From positions 1 through 52,930 of the forward strand of contig JANXQJ010000123.1 of assembly GCA_025356865.1 (NCBI GenBank): a stretch of DNA of 52,930 nt. Direction: 5' to 3'. The notes below the pieces were generated by a model. The model had not been told where the DNA came from. It was given only the letters and a program-made list of their open reading frames with translations, and did no database searches. The DNA comes from Deltaproteobacteria bacterium. GTDB taxonomy: Bacteria; Desulfobacterota; Deferrimicrobia; Deferrimicrobiales; Deferrimicrobiaceae. Shown one piece after another: positions 35,143-43,706 of this stretch; within the stretch, counting starts at the first letter, position 1, and every line of letters starts with the position of its first letter. The position numbers were made by a program, and so were the translations under genes.

Positions 35143-36737
35143 ACCGTCCAGTGCTGGTCCTCGCCTTCGTCGCGGGATTCCTGATTGCTTCGTGCGGGAG
35201 CAAGCCCGATCCGAATACCTACCGGGAAGGGAGCATCGCCGACGTCAGCGGCTTCCTCTCCGCGGTGACGTCCGATTCGGCTTCGCACGAGGCGGCGGGC
35301 TACGTGTTCAACGGGCTGGTGCGCTACGACCGGAATCTCAAGCTCGAAGGCGACCTGGCCCGATCGTGGGACGTCTCGCCCGACGGGCTCAGGATCACCT
35401 TCCACCTCCGGGAAGGCGTGAAGTGGCACGACGGCGCCCCCTTCACGGCCGACGACGTGCTGTTCACCTACAAGAAGATGATCGACCCGAAGACGCCCAC
35501 GCCCTACGGCGAGGACTTCAAGCAGGTCAAGTCGGTCGAGTCGCCCGATCCCCGGACGGTGGTCGTGACCTACGAGAAGACGTTCGCCCCCGCGCTCGCC
35601 TCGTGGGGGATGCACATCCTGCCGAAGCACCTGCTCGAAAAATACGACGACATCGCCAAGAGCCCGCTCAACCGCGAGCACCCGGTCGGCACCGGCCCCT
35701 ACCGCTTCGTCGAGTGGAAGAGCGGTTCCAAGGTCGTATTCGAGGCCAACCCCGATTATTACGAAGGGAAGCCGGGCATCCCGCGGGTGATCGTCCGGGT
35801 GATTCCCGACCAGGCCACGCAGTTCCTCGAGCTGAAGTCCGGCGGCCTCGACTTCATGACCCTCACGCCGCTCCAGTACGCGCGTCAGACCGATACGGTC
35901 GACTTCCGGAAGAAGTTCAACCGCTACCGCTATCCGTCGATGGGTTACACCTATCTCGGGCTCAACCTCTCCAACCCGATCTTTTCCGACCGGCGCATCC
36001 GGCAGGCGATCGCCACGGCGATCGACCGGAAGCAGATCATCCAGGGCGTCCTCTTCGGCCTGGGCCAGGAAGCCACGGGGCCCTACCTCCCGGGCACCTG
36101 GGTCTACAATCCCGACGTGAAACGGTTCCCTTACGACCCGGCGAAGTCGAAGGCGATGCTGGCCGAGGCGGGATGGAAGGACGCCGACGGCGACGGGGTC
36201 CTCGAGAAGGACGGAAAGAAGTTCGCCTTCACCGTCCTGACCAACGCGGGCAACGAGAGCCGCGCCAAGGTCGCGGCGATCATCCAGCAGAACCTCGCCG
36301 CCGTGGGCGTCAAGATGGAGATCCGGACGCTCGAGTGGGCCGCCTTCATCAACGATTTCGTCGACAAGAAGAAGTTCGACGCGCTGATCCTGGGCTGGAG
36401 CATCACGCCCGACCCCGACCAGTTCGACATCTGGAGTTCCACCAAGACCGGTCCCAAGGAGCTGAACCACGTCGGGTTCAAGAACGCCGAGGTCGACCGG
36501 CTGCTAGAGGCGGGTCGCCGCACCTTCGACCAGGCAGCCCGCAAGAAGGCCTACGACCGGATCCAGGAAATCCTGGCCGAGGAGCAGCCGCTCGTGTTCC
36601 TCTACGTCCCCGAGGCGCTGCCAGCGGTACAGGTCCGCTTCAAGGGGATCGAGCCGGCCCCCGCCGGCATATCATGGAATTTCATCAAGTGGCGGATCAA
36701 AGAAGGTGCGGAAGGCAAGTCCGCGCTGACGCACTAG
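35139..36737 (+). CDS. Peptide ABC transporter substrate-binding lipoprotein (DppA/OppA-like)
   Basis: This 532-residue family-5 solute-binding protein has a lipobox (FLIASC, Cys20), so it is a lipoprotein rather than a soluble periplasmic protein. Hallmarks are DLARSWDVSPDGLRITFHLR, GVKWHDGAPFTADDVLFTYKKM, GTGPYRFVEW, YYEGKPGIPRVIVRVIPD, DRRIRQAIATAIDRKQII and a C-terminal LGWSITPDPDQFDIWSS. These proteins bind peptides or, in some cases, nickel, heme or oligosaccharides; the specificity cannot be read here. The position directly upstream of dppB-dppF completes a five-gene ABC importer. It is overlapped by 4 bp with the LolB-like gene. Confidence 0.92.
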   Translation: MNRPVLVLAFVAGFLIASCGSKPDPNTYREGSIADVSGFLSAVTSDSASHEAAGYVFNGLVRYDRNLKLEGDLARSWDVSPDGLRITFHLREGVKWHDGAPFTADDVLFTYKKMIDPKTPTPYGEDFKQVKSVESPDPRTVVVTYEKTFAPALASWGMHILPKHLLEKYDDIAKSPLNREHPVGTGPYRFVEWKSGSKVVFEANPDYYEGKPGIPRVIVRVIPDQATQFLELKSGGLDFMTLTPLQYARQTDTVDFRKKFNRYRYPSMGYTYLGLNLSNPIFSDRRIRQAIATAIDRKQIIQGVLFGLGQEATGPYLPGTWVYNPDVKRFPYDPAKSKAMLAEAGWKDADGDGVLEKDGKKFAFTVLTNAGNESRAKVAAIIQQNLAAVGVKMEIRTLEWAAFINDFVDKKKFDALILGWSITPDPDQFDIWSSTKTGPKELNHVGFKNAEVDRLLEAGRRTFDQAARKKAYDRIQEILAEEQPLVFLYVPEALPAVQVRFKGIEPAPAGISWNFIKWRIKEGAEGKSALTH

Positions 36738-36750
36738 GGGCGGCTGCCGT

Positions 36751-37728
36751 TTGCTCCGGTACATTCTTCGGCGGGTCCTGCTGATGCCCGTGATGCTCCT
36801 GGGGATCAGCGTCATCTCGTTCGGCGTCATGCACCTGGCGCCGGGCGGCCCGGTCAGCCTCGCCTCCGACCTCAATCCCAAGGTGACGGCCGAGGCGCGC
36901 GCGCGCCTCAACGCCTACTACGGGCTCGACAAGCCGCTTCACGTCCAATACGTCAACTGGCTCTCCCGCGTCGGCCGCTTCGATTTCGGCGACAGCTTCG
37001 CCCCCGACGGCCGCAAGGTGTGGCACAAGATCCGCGAGCGGATTCCCGTGACGCTCTCGATCAACCTGCTCTCCGAGGCGATCATCTTTCTCGTCGCGGT
37101 GCCGCTCGGGCTCTACGCCGCGCTCCGGCGGGGCTCGTTCTTCGACAGGGCGTCCACGGTCGGGGTCTTCGTCGGATTCGCGATGCCGGGATTCTGGCTG
37201 GCGCTCCTGCTGATGATCCTGTTCGGCGTCAAGCTCGGGTGGCTGCCGATCTCGGGGCTCGTCTCCCTCGAATACGATTCCCTGTCGTTCGCGGGAAAGA
37301 TGGGCGACCGGGCGCGCCACCTCGTCCTCCCCGTCTTCGTCGGGGCCTTCAGCGGCCTTGCCGGCCTTTCCCGCTTCATGCGCTCCAACATGCTCGAGAC
37401 GATCCGACAGGACTACATCGCCACGGCGCGCGCCAAGGGGCTCTCCGAGCGTGTCGTGCTCTGGCGGCACGCGATGCGGAACGCGCTCCTGCCGGTCATC
37501 ACCATTCTCGGCCTTTCCGTGCCGGGGCTCCTCGGCGGCTCGGTCATCATGGAGTCGATCTTCGCGATCCCCGGCCTCGGGCAGCTCTTCTTCCAGGGCG
37601 TCATGTCGCGCGACTATCCGCTGATCCTGGCCGAGCTGGTCCTCACTGCATTCCTCACGTTGCTCGGGAACCTGCTGGCCGACGTCGGCTACGCGGTGGC
37701 CGATCCACGCATCCGGACGGGCAACTAA
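36751..37728 (+). CDS. dppB: Peptide ABC transporter permease DppB-like
   Basis: This 325-residue inner-membrane permease has about six membrane segments, the N-terminal RYILRRVLLMPVMLLGISVISF and the EAA loop YIATARAKGLSERVVLWRHAMRNALLPVITILG that docks the ATPases. GGSVIMESIFAIPGLG near the C-terminus is diagnostic of DppB/OppB. The start is TTG at 36751, 14 bp after the binding-protein stop, with GGGG as weak Shine-Dalgarno; no ATG gives a family-like N-terminus. It is followed with no gap by dppC. Confidence 0.92.
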   Translation: MLRYILRRVLLMPVMLLGISVISFGVMHLAPGGPVSLASDLNPKVTAEARARLNAYYGLDKPLHVQYVNWLSRVGRFDFGDSFAPDGRKVWHKIRERIPVTLSINLLSEAIIFLVAVPLGLYAALRRGSFFDRASTVGVFVGFAMPGFWLALLLMILFGVKLGWLPISGLVSLEYDSLSFAGKMGDRARHLVLPVFVGAFSGLAGLSRFMRSNMLETIRQDYIATARAKGLSERVVLWRHAMRNALLPVITILGLSVPGLLGGSVIMESIFAIPGLGQLFFQGVMSRDYPLILAELVLTAFLTLLGNLLADVGYAVADPRIRTGN

Positions 37729-38592
37729 GTGGCCAACGTGACCGGTGCGAACTCCCTGTTTCTCGACACGGCGCGGCGCCTTTCCCGCAACCGGCTTGCG
37801 GTCGCCGGCGGCGCCGTGATCCTGGTCCTGGCGGTCGTCTCGGTGTTCCCGACATTCTTCTCGGGCGCCGATCCGTCGCGGATCGATACGGCCAACATGC
37901 TCGCCTCGCCGTCCTCCGTTCACCCGCTGGGCACCGACAAACTCGGCCGAGACGTCCTCTCGCGGATGATCCACGGGGCGCACATCTCGCTCCAGGTCGG
38001 GTTCATATCCATGGGCATCGCGACCGCGATCGGGCTGCTCATGGGGCTTTGCGCCGGATATTACGGGGGGTGGGCCGATGCGGTCATCAGCCGCTTCATC
38101 GACGTCATGCTCTGCTTCCCGTCGTTCTTCCTGATCCTCTCGGTCATCGCCTTCCTCGGCCCTTCGATCGTCAATATCATGGTGGTCATCGGGCTCACCG
38201 GCTGGATGGGCGTCGCACGCCTCGTGCGCGCCGAGACGCTCTCGCTCAAGGAACGCGACTTCGTCGCGGCGGCCCGGGCGCAGGGGGCGGGCGACGGCCG
38301 GATCATCTTCCGGCACATCCTGCCGAATGCGCTCGCACCGGTTCTCGTGTCGGCCACGCTCGGGGTGGCGGGCGCGATTCTCGTCGAATCCGGCCTGAGT
38401 TTCCTCGGCATCGGCGTCCAGCCGCCCACGCCGTCCTGGGGCAACATCCTGACGGCGGGCAAGGACAACATCGAGTCGGCCTGGTGGCTCTCCCTCTACC
38501 CCGGGCTCGCGATCCTCGTCACCGTGCTCGGGTATAACCTGCTCGGCGAGGGGATCCAGGAAGCGGTAGACCCCAGGTTGAAGGCGAGGTGA
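37729..38592 (+). CDS. dppC: Peptide ABC transporter permease DppC-like
   Basis: This 287-residue permease partner has HPLGTDKLGRDVLSRMIHGAHISLQVGF, the DppC/OppC hallmark, after the first membrane segment, and an EAA loop (FVAAARAQGAGDGRIIFRHILPNALAPVLV). The later GLSFLGIGVQPPTPSWGNIL is the typical conserved end. The GTG start directly follows the dppB TAA. The TGA overlaps the dppD GTG by 4 bp. Confidence 0.93.
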   Translation: MANVTGANSLFLDTARRLSRNRLAVAGGAVILVLAVVSVFPTFFSGADPSRIDTANMLASPSSVHPLGTDKLGRDVLSRMIHGAHISLQVGFISMGIATAIGLLMGLCAGYYGGWADAVISRFIDVMLCFPSFFLILSVIAFLGPSIVNIMVVIGLTGWMGVARLVRAETLSLKERDFVAAARAQGAGDGRIIFRHILPNALAPVLVSATLGVAGAILVESGLSFLGIGVQPPTPSWGNILTAGKDNIESAWWLSLYPGLAILVTVLGYNLLGEGIQEAVDPRLKAR

Positions 38593-39653
38593 CGGGCATG
38601 GAAAAGACGCCGTCCCCCGTGACGGAACCGCTCCTCGACGTCCGCGATTTCCGGCTCTCCTTCGGGACCGAAGGCGGGCGCGTCCAGGCGCTTTTCGGCG
38701 TCTCGTTCCGCCTCATGCCGGGGGAGACGCTCGGGCTTGTCGGGGAATCGGGTTGCGGCAAGTCGATCACCGCGATGTCCGTCCTGCGTTTGCTTCAGTC
38801 TCCGCCTTCGGCGGTCGAGGGGGGCGGAATCCGGTTTCGCGGCCGAAACCTGCTCGATCTTTCCGATCGCGAAATGTGCGACGTGCGGGGCCGCGAGATA
38901 TCGATGATCTTCCAGGAGCCGATGACCTCGCTCAACCCGGTGCTGACCGTGGGGGAGCAGGTTGCCGAGGTGTTTACGGCGCACGGCGCCTGCGGACGGA
39001 AAGAGGCCGCGGCCCGCGCGGTGACCTGGCTCGAGAAAGTCGGGATGCCCGATGCGGGGCGCCGCGCGAACGAGTATCCGCACCAGATGAGCGGCGGGAT
39101 GCGGCAGCGGGCGATGATCGCGATGGCGCTGGCGCTCGAACCGGCGCTATTGATCGCCGACGAGCCGACCACGGCGCTCGACGTGACGATCCAGGCGCAG
39201 ATCCTGGCCCTGCTCAAGGAGATGCGGCGCGCGCAGGGCATGGCGGTGCTGCTCATCACGCACGACCTGGGCGTGGTCGGCGAGTTCGCCGACCGCACCG
39301 CGATCATGTACCTGGGGCGGATCGTCGAGGCGGGGCCGACCCCCGGCCTCTTCGCCGACCCGATCCACCCCTACACGCAGGGCCTGATGGCGTCGATCCC
39401 CGGGCAATCGGAAGGGGAGAAACGGCTACCGTCGATTCCGGGGACCGTCCCCGACCTGCGCCACGTCCCGCCCGGCTGCCCCTTCGCCGACCGTTGCCCG
39501 TTCCGGCTGGCGGCCCGCGATGCGTTTCGCGACGGCGGCGCGCCCGTCGATTCGCTGACGACCTGCGATCGGGAGAATCCGCCACTGCTGGAATATGCGC
39601 CGGGGCACTCGGCCGCATGCCATTACCAGGCACGGGAACGGGGGATCGCATGA
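38589..39653 (+). CDS. dppD: Peptide ABC transporter ATPase DppD-like
   Basis: This 354-residue ATPase has Walker A GESGCGKSITAMSVL, Q-loop MIFQEPMTSLNPV, signature MSGGMRQRAMIAMALA, Walker B LIADEPTTALDVTIQ and the switch His in LLITHDLGVVGEFADR. The C-terminal oligopeptide/dipeptide extension (PPGCPFADRCPF and later Cys) carries the Cys motif that binds a 4Fe-4S cluster in DppD/OppD structures. The GTG start at 38589 overlaps the dppC stop; an ATG three codons later is an alternative. It is coupled to dppF by ATGA. Confidence 0.93.
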   Translation: MTGMEKTPSPVTEPLLDVRDFRLSFGTEGGRVQALFGVSFRLMPGETLGLVGESGCGKSITAMSVLRLLQSPPSAVEGGGIRFRGRNLLDLSDREMCDVRGREISMIFQEPMTSLNPVLTVGEQVAEVFTAHGACGRKEAAARAVTWLEKVGMPDAGRRANEYPHQMSGGMRQRAMIAMALALEPALLIADEPTTALDVTIQAQILALLKEMRRAQGMAVLLITHDLGVVGEFADRTAIMYLGRIVEAGPTPGLFADPIHPYTQGLMASIPGQSEGEKRLPSIPGTVPDLRHVPPGCPFADRCPFRLAARDAFRDGGAPVDSLTTCDRENPPLLEYAPGHSAACHYQARERGIA

Positions 39654-40660
39654 CCGCGCGGATCGTGGCCGACGGCAACCGGCGGGAGGAACCCGCTCAA
39701 GGGGCTCCGCTCCTCTCCCTCCGGGGGCTCGTCAAGCATTTCCCCGTCCGGCGCTCCTTCCTCTCGAACGAGACGTTCTCGGTCAAGGCGGTCGACGGCG
39801 TGTCGCTCGACGTCCCGCCGGGGAAGACCGTCGGCCTGGTGGGCGAGTCGGGGTGCGGCAAGACGACGCTCGGGCGGCTGGCGATCCGGCTGATCGATCC
39901 CGACGCGGGCGGCATCTTTTTCGAGGGGCGGGAGATCACCACGCTTGCCGGCGAGGAACTGCGGCGATTGCGGCTCGGGATGCAGATCGTCTTCCAGGAC
40001 CCGTACTCGTCGCTCAACCCCCGGATGCGGATCCGCGATATCGTCGGCGAGGGGTGGCTGGTCCACGGCATCGCGAAAGGAAAAGCGCTGCGCGAGCGCG
40101 CCGAGCGCCTGCTCATGCGCGTCGGGCTGCCGGCCGACGCGGCCGACAAGTACCCGCACGAATTCTCGGGCGGCCAGCGTCAGCGGATCGGCATCGCCCG
40201 GGCGATCTCGCTTTCCCCCCGCCTGGTCGTCGCCGACGAGCCGGTGTCGGCGCTCGACGTCTCGGTGCAGGCGCAGATCCTCAACCTGCTGCGCGACCTG
40301 CAGGACGAGGACGGGATCGGTTACCTGTTCGTATCCCACGACCTGCGGGTGATCCGCCACATGTGCGACATCGTCGCCGTGATGTATCTCGGGGTGATCG
40401 TCGAGCTGGCGCCCGCCGCCGACCTCTTCCGCGAGCCGCTGCACCCGTACACGCGCAGCTTGCTGTCCGCGCTCCCGATGGCGGGGGGAGGCAGGCGGGA
40501 GCAGATCGTCCTGGCGGGCGAGATCCCGAGCCCGATCCACGTGCCGCCCGGCTGCCGATTCCACACCCGCTGCTTCATGTCGAAGCCGTCGTGCCGCGAG
40601 CAGGAGCCCGCGCTCGAAGAGCGCTGCGCCGGACGCTTCGTCGCCTGTCCTTACGCCTGA
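39650..40660 (+). CDS. dppF: Peptide ABC transporter ATPase DppF-like
   Basis: This 336-residue second ATPase has the RRSFLSNETFSVKAVDGVSL start, Walker A GESGCGKTTLGRLAIRL, Q-loop IVFQDPYSSLNPRM, signature FSGGQRQRIGIARAI, Walker B VVADEPVSALDVSVQ and SHDLRVIRHM. The C-terminal Cys-rich segment PPGCRFHTRC mirrors that of dppD. The last 10 bp overlap the convergent thiE stop. It is the last gene of the TPR-lipoprotein-Dpp operon. Confidence 0.93.
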   Translation: MTARIVADGNRREEPAQGAPLLSLRGLVKHFPVRRSFLSNETFSVKAVDGVSLDVPPGKTVGLVGESGCGKTTLGRLAIRLIDPDAGGIFFEGREITTLAGEELRRLRLGMQIVFQDPYSSLNPRMRIRDIVGEGWLVHGIAKGKALRERAERLLMRVGLPADAADKYPHEFSGGQRQRIGIARAISLSPRLVVADEPVSALDVSVQAQILNLLRDLQDEDGIGYLFVSHDLRVIRHMCDIVAVMYLGVIVELAPAADLFREPLHPYTRSLLSALPMAGGGRREQIVLAGEIPSPIHVPPGCRFHTRCFMSKPSCREQEPALEERCAGRFVACPYA

Positions 40661-41289
40661 CCTGAAATCTTTTCCCTTCGCCAGACGGCCTGCAGTTCCC
40701 GAATCGCCCGTTCCGGCTCCGTCCGCCCGTTGACCGCCCGCACCACGCAGAAATTCCGCGCCCCCCGTCGGAGGACTTCCGCCAGGTTTCCGGCGTCGAT
40801 CCCGCCGATGGCCACGGCGGGAACCGGCGATGACGAGACGATCGACGCCATCCGGGCAAGCCCGACGACCGGATCCGCCATCGTCTTTGTGGGCGTGGGA
40901 AAGACCGGGCCGATGCCGATGTAGTCCGGCGCGATCACGGCTGCCGCGCTCGCCTGCGACTCGTCGTGGGTGGAGAGGCCGAACCGTTTCCCCTGGACCG
41001 GCCAGAGGCGACGGGCTTCCGGCAAGGGCAGGTCGTCCTGTCCGAGGTGGACCCCGTCGGCGTCGACGTCGCGGGCAATCCCGACGTCGTCGTTGACGAT
41101 GAACAGGGTGTCGCTTCCCCGGGTGATCTCGCGAATCCGCAGAGCTGTTTCGAGAACGGCTTTGCGGGGCGCCCCCTTCATCCGGAGCTGAAGGTAGCGG
41201 ACGCCGCCGCGGACCGCCGCGGTTGCGCACGCCTCGTATCCTGCGGCCGGGTCGGTCAGGACGAGATAGAGGCCGAAATCGTCATCCAT
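40651..41289 (-). CDS. thiE: Thiamine-phosphate synthase family protein (ThiE/TenI type), operon copy
   Basis: This 212-residue TIM-barrel protein has RYLQLRMKG, VNDDVGIARDVDADGVHLGQDDLP, GLSTHDESQ, the phosphate-binding YIGIGPVFPTPTKTMADP and VAIGGIDAGN. ThiE joins the thiazole and pyrimidine phosphates; TenI aromatises the thiazole product. This copy keeps GPVF.T.TK, which favours ThiE, but has QLRMK where ThiE usually has QLREK. The substrate call between ThiE and TenI is thus open. It is the last gene of the riboswitch-controlled thiS-thiG-thiH-thiE operon (8-bp overlap with thiH). A second paralogue lies at 44510. Confidence 0.82.
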   Translation of the reverse strand: MDDDFGLYLVLTDPAAGYEACATAAVRGGVRYLQLRMKGAPRKAVLETALRIREITRGSDTLFIVNDDVGIARDVDADGVHLGQDDLPLPEARRLWPVQGKRFGLSTHDESQASAAAVIAPDYIGIGPVFPTPTKTMADPVVGLARMASIVSSSPVPAVAIGGIDAGNLAEVLRRGARNFCVVRAVNGRTEPERAIRELQAVWRREKISGQA

Positions 41290-42391
41290 CGGCCGCCTCC
41301 ATGAACACCCGGTCCCAGTTCTTGAAGACCGGGTCCAGCCCGCGATTTCGCAGCATCGCGCAGAATTCCTCGACGCTCCGCTCGTCGCTGATGCGGAACT
41401 GCCCATCGTCCACCGCTTCCGTTCCGCCGTAGCCGCCGACGGTCGTCCGGCTTCCCGCGCTCATCTTCGTGACGCCCAGTCCCGCCATTCCGTCGCGGAA
41501 TTCCGGCCGCTCCCGCGTCGAGAGGAGGATCGGCACGTCGGGCATGACGATCCGGAACGCGAAAATGATCCGCGCCAGCATCGACTCGTCTACGGGAAAC
41601 GGCGACACGAACCCGCCGGCTTCGGGCCGGAGACGCGGGAAGGAAAGGGCAATCCCAGACCGCCAGTATGTCGACCGGAGGTGGTTCGCGTGGCGAAAGA
41701 GCCGGAGTGCCTCGGAGACCGGATCCGATAGCCCGAGCAGCACTCCGAGGCCGACGGTCCGCATTCCCGCCGCCATGGCGCGGGATGGGGCCTCCAGCCG
41801 TTCGAGATAGTCCTTTTTCGGGCCCCAACGATGAAGCCGGCCGTACCGGTCCGGGTCATAGGTCTCCTGGTAGATCGTCACGCCGGAACAGCCCGCCTCC
41901 GCCATCCGGGCATATTCAGGCGCCGTCATCGGAAAGGCCTCGATCCCGACATGGTGAAACCGCTCGGCAGCCAGGGAGACGCCCGCGAGCAGGAAGTCGA
42001 CTCCCGCCGGTTCCGAGCGCTCGCCCGTGAGCAGCAGCAGTTCTTGAAACCCGCGGCCGGTGATGGCGTCCATCTCGCGGGCCATCTCGGATGGCTTCAG
42101 GTGGACCCTCCGTTGGGGGCGATCGGAGGCGAATCCGCAATACTCGCATCCGTTGGAACAGTAGTTGGCGAGGTAGAGTGGCGTGTACAGGGAAATGGTG
42201 CGGCCGAAATGACGCCGGGTCAGGTCGCGCGCCCGCACTGCCATCGCTTCCATGAGGGGGGATGCCGCGGGGGAGAGCAGCACGGCGAGTTCCCGTGCCC
42301 CCGGGTCGCTGCACGCGAGCGCCCTTTCGACGTCCTCCTGCGTTGCGGTCCCCCCGGCTTGGTCCCGGGGAAGGTCCAGCCACACGGGCAT
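41282..42391 (-). CDS. thiH: 2-iminoacetate synthase ThiH (radical SAM)
   Basis: ThiH cleaves tyrosine to dehydroglycine and p-cresol for thiazole formation, the anaerobic alternative to glycine oxidase ThiO. The protein of about 369 residues has the cluster motif NYCSNGCEYCGFAS, GFQELLLLTGE, VTIYQETYDPDRYGRLH and LPRLRPEAGG. The C-terminal KMSAGSRTTVGGYG is typical of the ThiH/cofactor-type family. The start is uncertain. ATG at 42391 lacks a clear Shine-Dalgarno, while an in-frame TTG at 42403 would overlap the thiG stop (TTGA) and may be the real coupled start. It is within the riboswitch operon. Confidence 0.93.
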   Translation of the reverse strand: MPVWLDLPRDQAGGTATQEDVERALACSDPGARELAVLLSPAASPLMEAMAVRARDLTRRHFGRTISLYTPLYLANYCSNGCEYCGFASDRPQRRVHLKPSEMAREMDAITGRGFQELLLLTGERSEPAGVDFLLAGVSLAAERFHHVGIEAFPMTAPEYARMAEAGCSGVTIYQETYDPDRYGRLHRWGPKKDYLERLEAPSRAMAAGMRTVGLGVLLGLSDPVSEALRLFRHANHLRSTYWRSGIALSFPRLRPEAGGFVSPFPVDESMLARIIFAFRIVMPDVPILLSTRERPEFRDGMAGLGVTKMSAGSRTTVGGYGGTEAVDDGQFRISDERSVEEFCAMLRNRGLDPVFKNWDRVFMEAADG

Positions 42392-42399
42392 CGTGGGGG

Positions 42400-43209
42400 T
42401 CAAGGCGTCACCGGGGAGAGGAACGACGTCAGCGGGCTGGTGGATGTCGCCGCCGTTTCGCTTCCGCGCGGCATGAGCCCCGCCATGAAGGCGGATCTCC
42501 CCGCCGCGACGGCGCGGGCGAAAGCGTCGGCCATGGCAGCCGGGTCGCCCGCCGCCGCGACGGCGCTGTTCACGAGGACCGCTTCGCACCCCATCTCGAG
42601 CGCGGCAGCGGCTTCGGACGGCGCGCGAAGCCCGGCGTCGACGATCACCGGGATACGGGCGCCCCGGACGATGAGGCGGAGCATGTCGGCGGTGGCCAGT
42701 CCGCGACCGCTGCCGATCGCGGACCCCTGCGGCATCAGGGAGGCGCAGCCGACGTCTTCAAGCCGGCGGGCGAGGACCGGATCCGCCGGCATGTACGGCA
42801 TCACCGCGAATCCTTCGGCGGCGAGCACCCGGGCGGCCTCGAACGTCTCGATCGGGTCGGGCATGAGGTGGTGCGGATCGGGGTGGATCTCGACCTTCAC
42901 GAAAGGGCTTCCGCTGAGTTCCCGCCCGAGCCGGGCCGCCCGGATCGCCTCGGCCGCGGTCCTGGCGCCGGAGGTGTTCGGCATCAGGGTGATGCCCCGC
43001 AGCTTCAGGAGCGACTCGAGCAGGTCGTCCGCCCCGGAACCGCCGCCGACACGCCGGAGTGCGACCGTTACAAATTGGGCCCCCGATGCCTGGATGGCGT
43101 CCGCCATCGTCTCCGCGTCCCGGAACTTGCCCGTCCCCATCAACAGCCGCGACGTGAAACGATGCCCGCCGACGGTCCAGCTGTCGTCGGCATTGCCGGT
43201 TTCCTTCAT
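42400..43209 (-). CDS. thiG: Thiazole synthase ThiG
   Basis: ThiG condenses deoxyxylulose phosphate, dehydroglycine and ThiS-thiocarboxylate to the thiazole. The 269-residue barrel has [35 protein letters not shown], the active lysine in [17 protein letters not shown], and [31 protein letters not shown]. The ATG at 43209 follows GGAGGGAGAG. A longer reading to 43266 would overlap the thiS end and has no support. It follows thiS by 22 bp, and thiF is absent from the operon. Confidence 0.95.
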   Translation of the reverse strand: MKETGNADDSWTVGGHRFTSRLLMGTGKFRDAETMADAIQASGAQFVTVALRRVGGGSGADDLLESLLKLRGITLMPNTSGARTAAEAIRAARLGRELSGSPFVKVEIHPDPHHLMPDPIETFEAARVLAAEGFAVMPYMPADPVLARRLEDVGCASLMPQGSAIGSGRGLATADMLRLIVRGARIPVIVDAGLRAPSEAAAALEMGCEAVLVNSAVAAAGDPAAMADAFARAVAAGRSAFMAGLMPRGSETAATSTSPLTSFLSPVTP

Positions 43210-43231
43210 GAACTCTCCCTCCGTTTCCTTC

Positions 43232-43432
43232 TTATCCGCCGGCCACGAACCGGAACAGCTCGACATGGTCGCCTTCGGAAAGCCTGTACGCGCCGCGGGC
43301 GCCTGCGGGGATCATCTCGCCGTTCAGGACGACGGCCACCTCCCGTCCGCCGAATCCCGTTTCCTCAAGGAGGCCCGTCACCGAATCGGCCCTCGTCGTC
43401 TCGAACGGCTCACCGTTCAGGATCACTTTCAT
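43232..43432 (-). CDS. thiS: Sulfur-carrier protein ThiS
   Basis: This 66-residue ubiquitin-like sulfur carrier begins [11 protein letters not shown] and ends in the required Gly-Gly (FRFVAGG), which is adenylated and thiocarboxylated. [13 protein letters not shown] in the middle is typical. The Shine-Dalgarno GAGGGGGA lies between the riboswitch terminator and the ATG. It is the first gene of the thiamine operon, so its expression follows the riboswitch. The activating enzyme ThiF is not seen in the window. Confidence 0.93.
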   Translation of the reverse strand: MKVILNGEPFETTRADSVTGLLEETGFGGREVAVVLNGEMIPAGARGAYRLSEGDHVELFRFVAGG

Positions 43433-43454
43433 CCGGTCCCCCTCGGGTCAAAAT

Positions 43455-43489
43455 AAAAAAAACGCGCACGGCATGGAAAGCCGGGCGCG
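43455..43489 (-). terminator. Riboswitch expression-platform terminator
   Basis: Read on minus, CGCGCCCGGC (43489-43480) pairs with GCCGTGCGCG (43472-43463) across a 7-nt loop, with one mismatch. It is followed by eight Ts (43462-43455) and a further TTTT. It lies 10 nt after the aptamer and 22 bp before the thiS ATG, the standard position for ligand-induced premature termination. Confidence 0.85.
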
Positions 43490-43498
43490 CATCTCGTT

Positions 43499-43600
43499 GG
43501 CTCCCTCCGCCGGCATCGTGCGCACATGGGCGCCTTATCCGGATCAGGTTCAACGGGTATGATCTCAGCCTCCCCCTTTCGGGTCGGGCACCCCGGCACG
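43499..43600 (-). ncRNA. TPP riboswitch (THI element)
   Basis: Read 5'-3' on minus, the aptamer has GGGGTGCCC, AGGCTGAGA, TACCCGTTGAACCTGATC, CCGGATAA, then TGCCGGCGGAGGGA. These are the P2-J3/2-P4-P5 signatures of thiamine-pyrophosphate riboswitches, including the pyrimidine-sensing CUGAGA. Loop L5, normally AUAAUG, is enlarged: about 19 extra nt between GGATAA and TGCCGG contain a potential GCGC-CCAUGU-GCGC hairpin. It controls thiS-thiG-thiH-thiE through the adjacent terminator. Confidence 0.93.
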
Positions 43601-43606
43601 TCGAGG

Positions 43607-43635
43607 ATCGTATTCGTTTCCACAGGAACCGTCAA
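43607..43635 (-). promoter_or_regulatory. Promoter of the riboswitch-thiS operon
   Basis: On minus, TTGACG (43635-43630) and TACGAT (43612-43607) are separated by 17 bp. Transcription would begin near 43600, right at the 5' edge of the TPP aptamer. On plus, a TACAAT at 43654-43659 could be the -10 of thiM, but its -35 is poor. Confidence 0.7.
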
Positions 43636-43706
43636 GCGTCGCGGCCGTCAATGTACAATGTGTGAATCCAGATCCGCGCCGCCGGATCGCCCTGGAGGAG
43701 TCCAAA

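Noticed and set aside
42403..42589. Longer thiH reading
   Set aside because: It runs through thiG codons; homology to ThiH begins after about 42391-42403.
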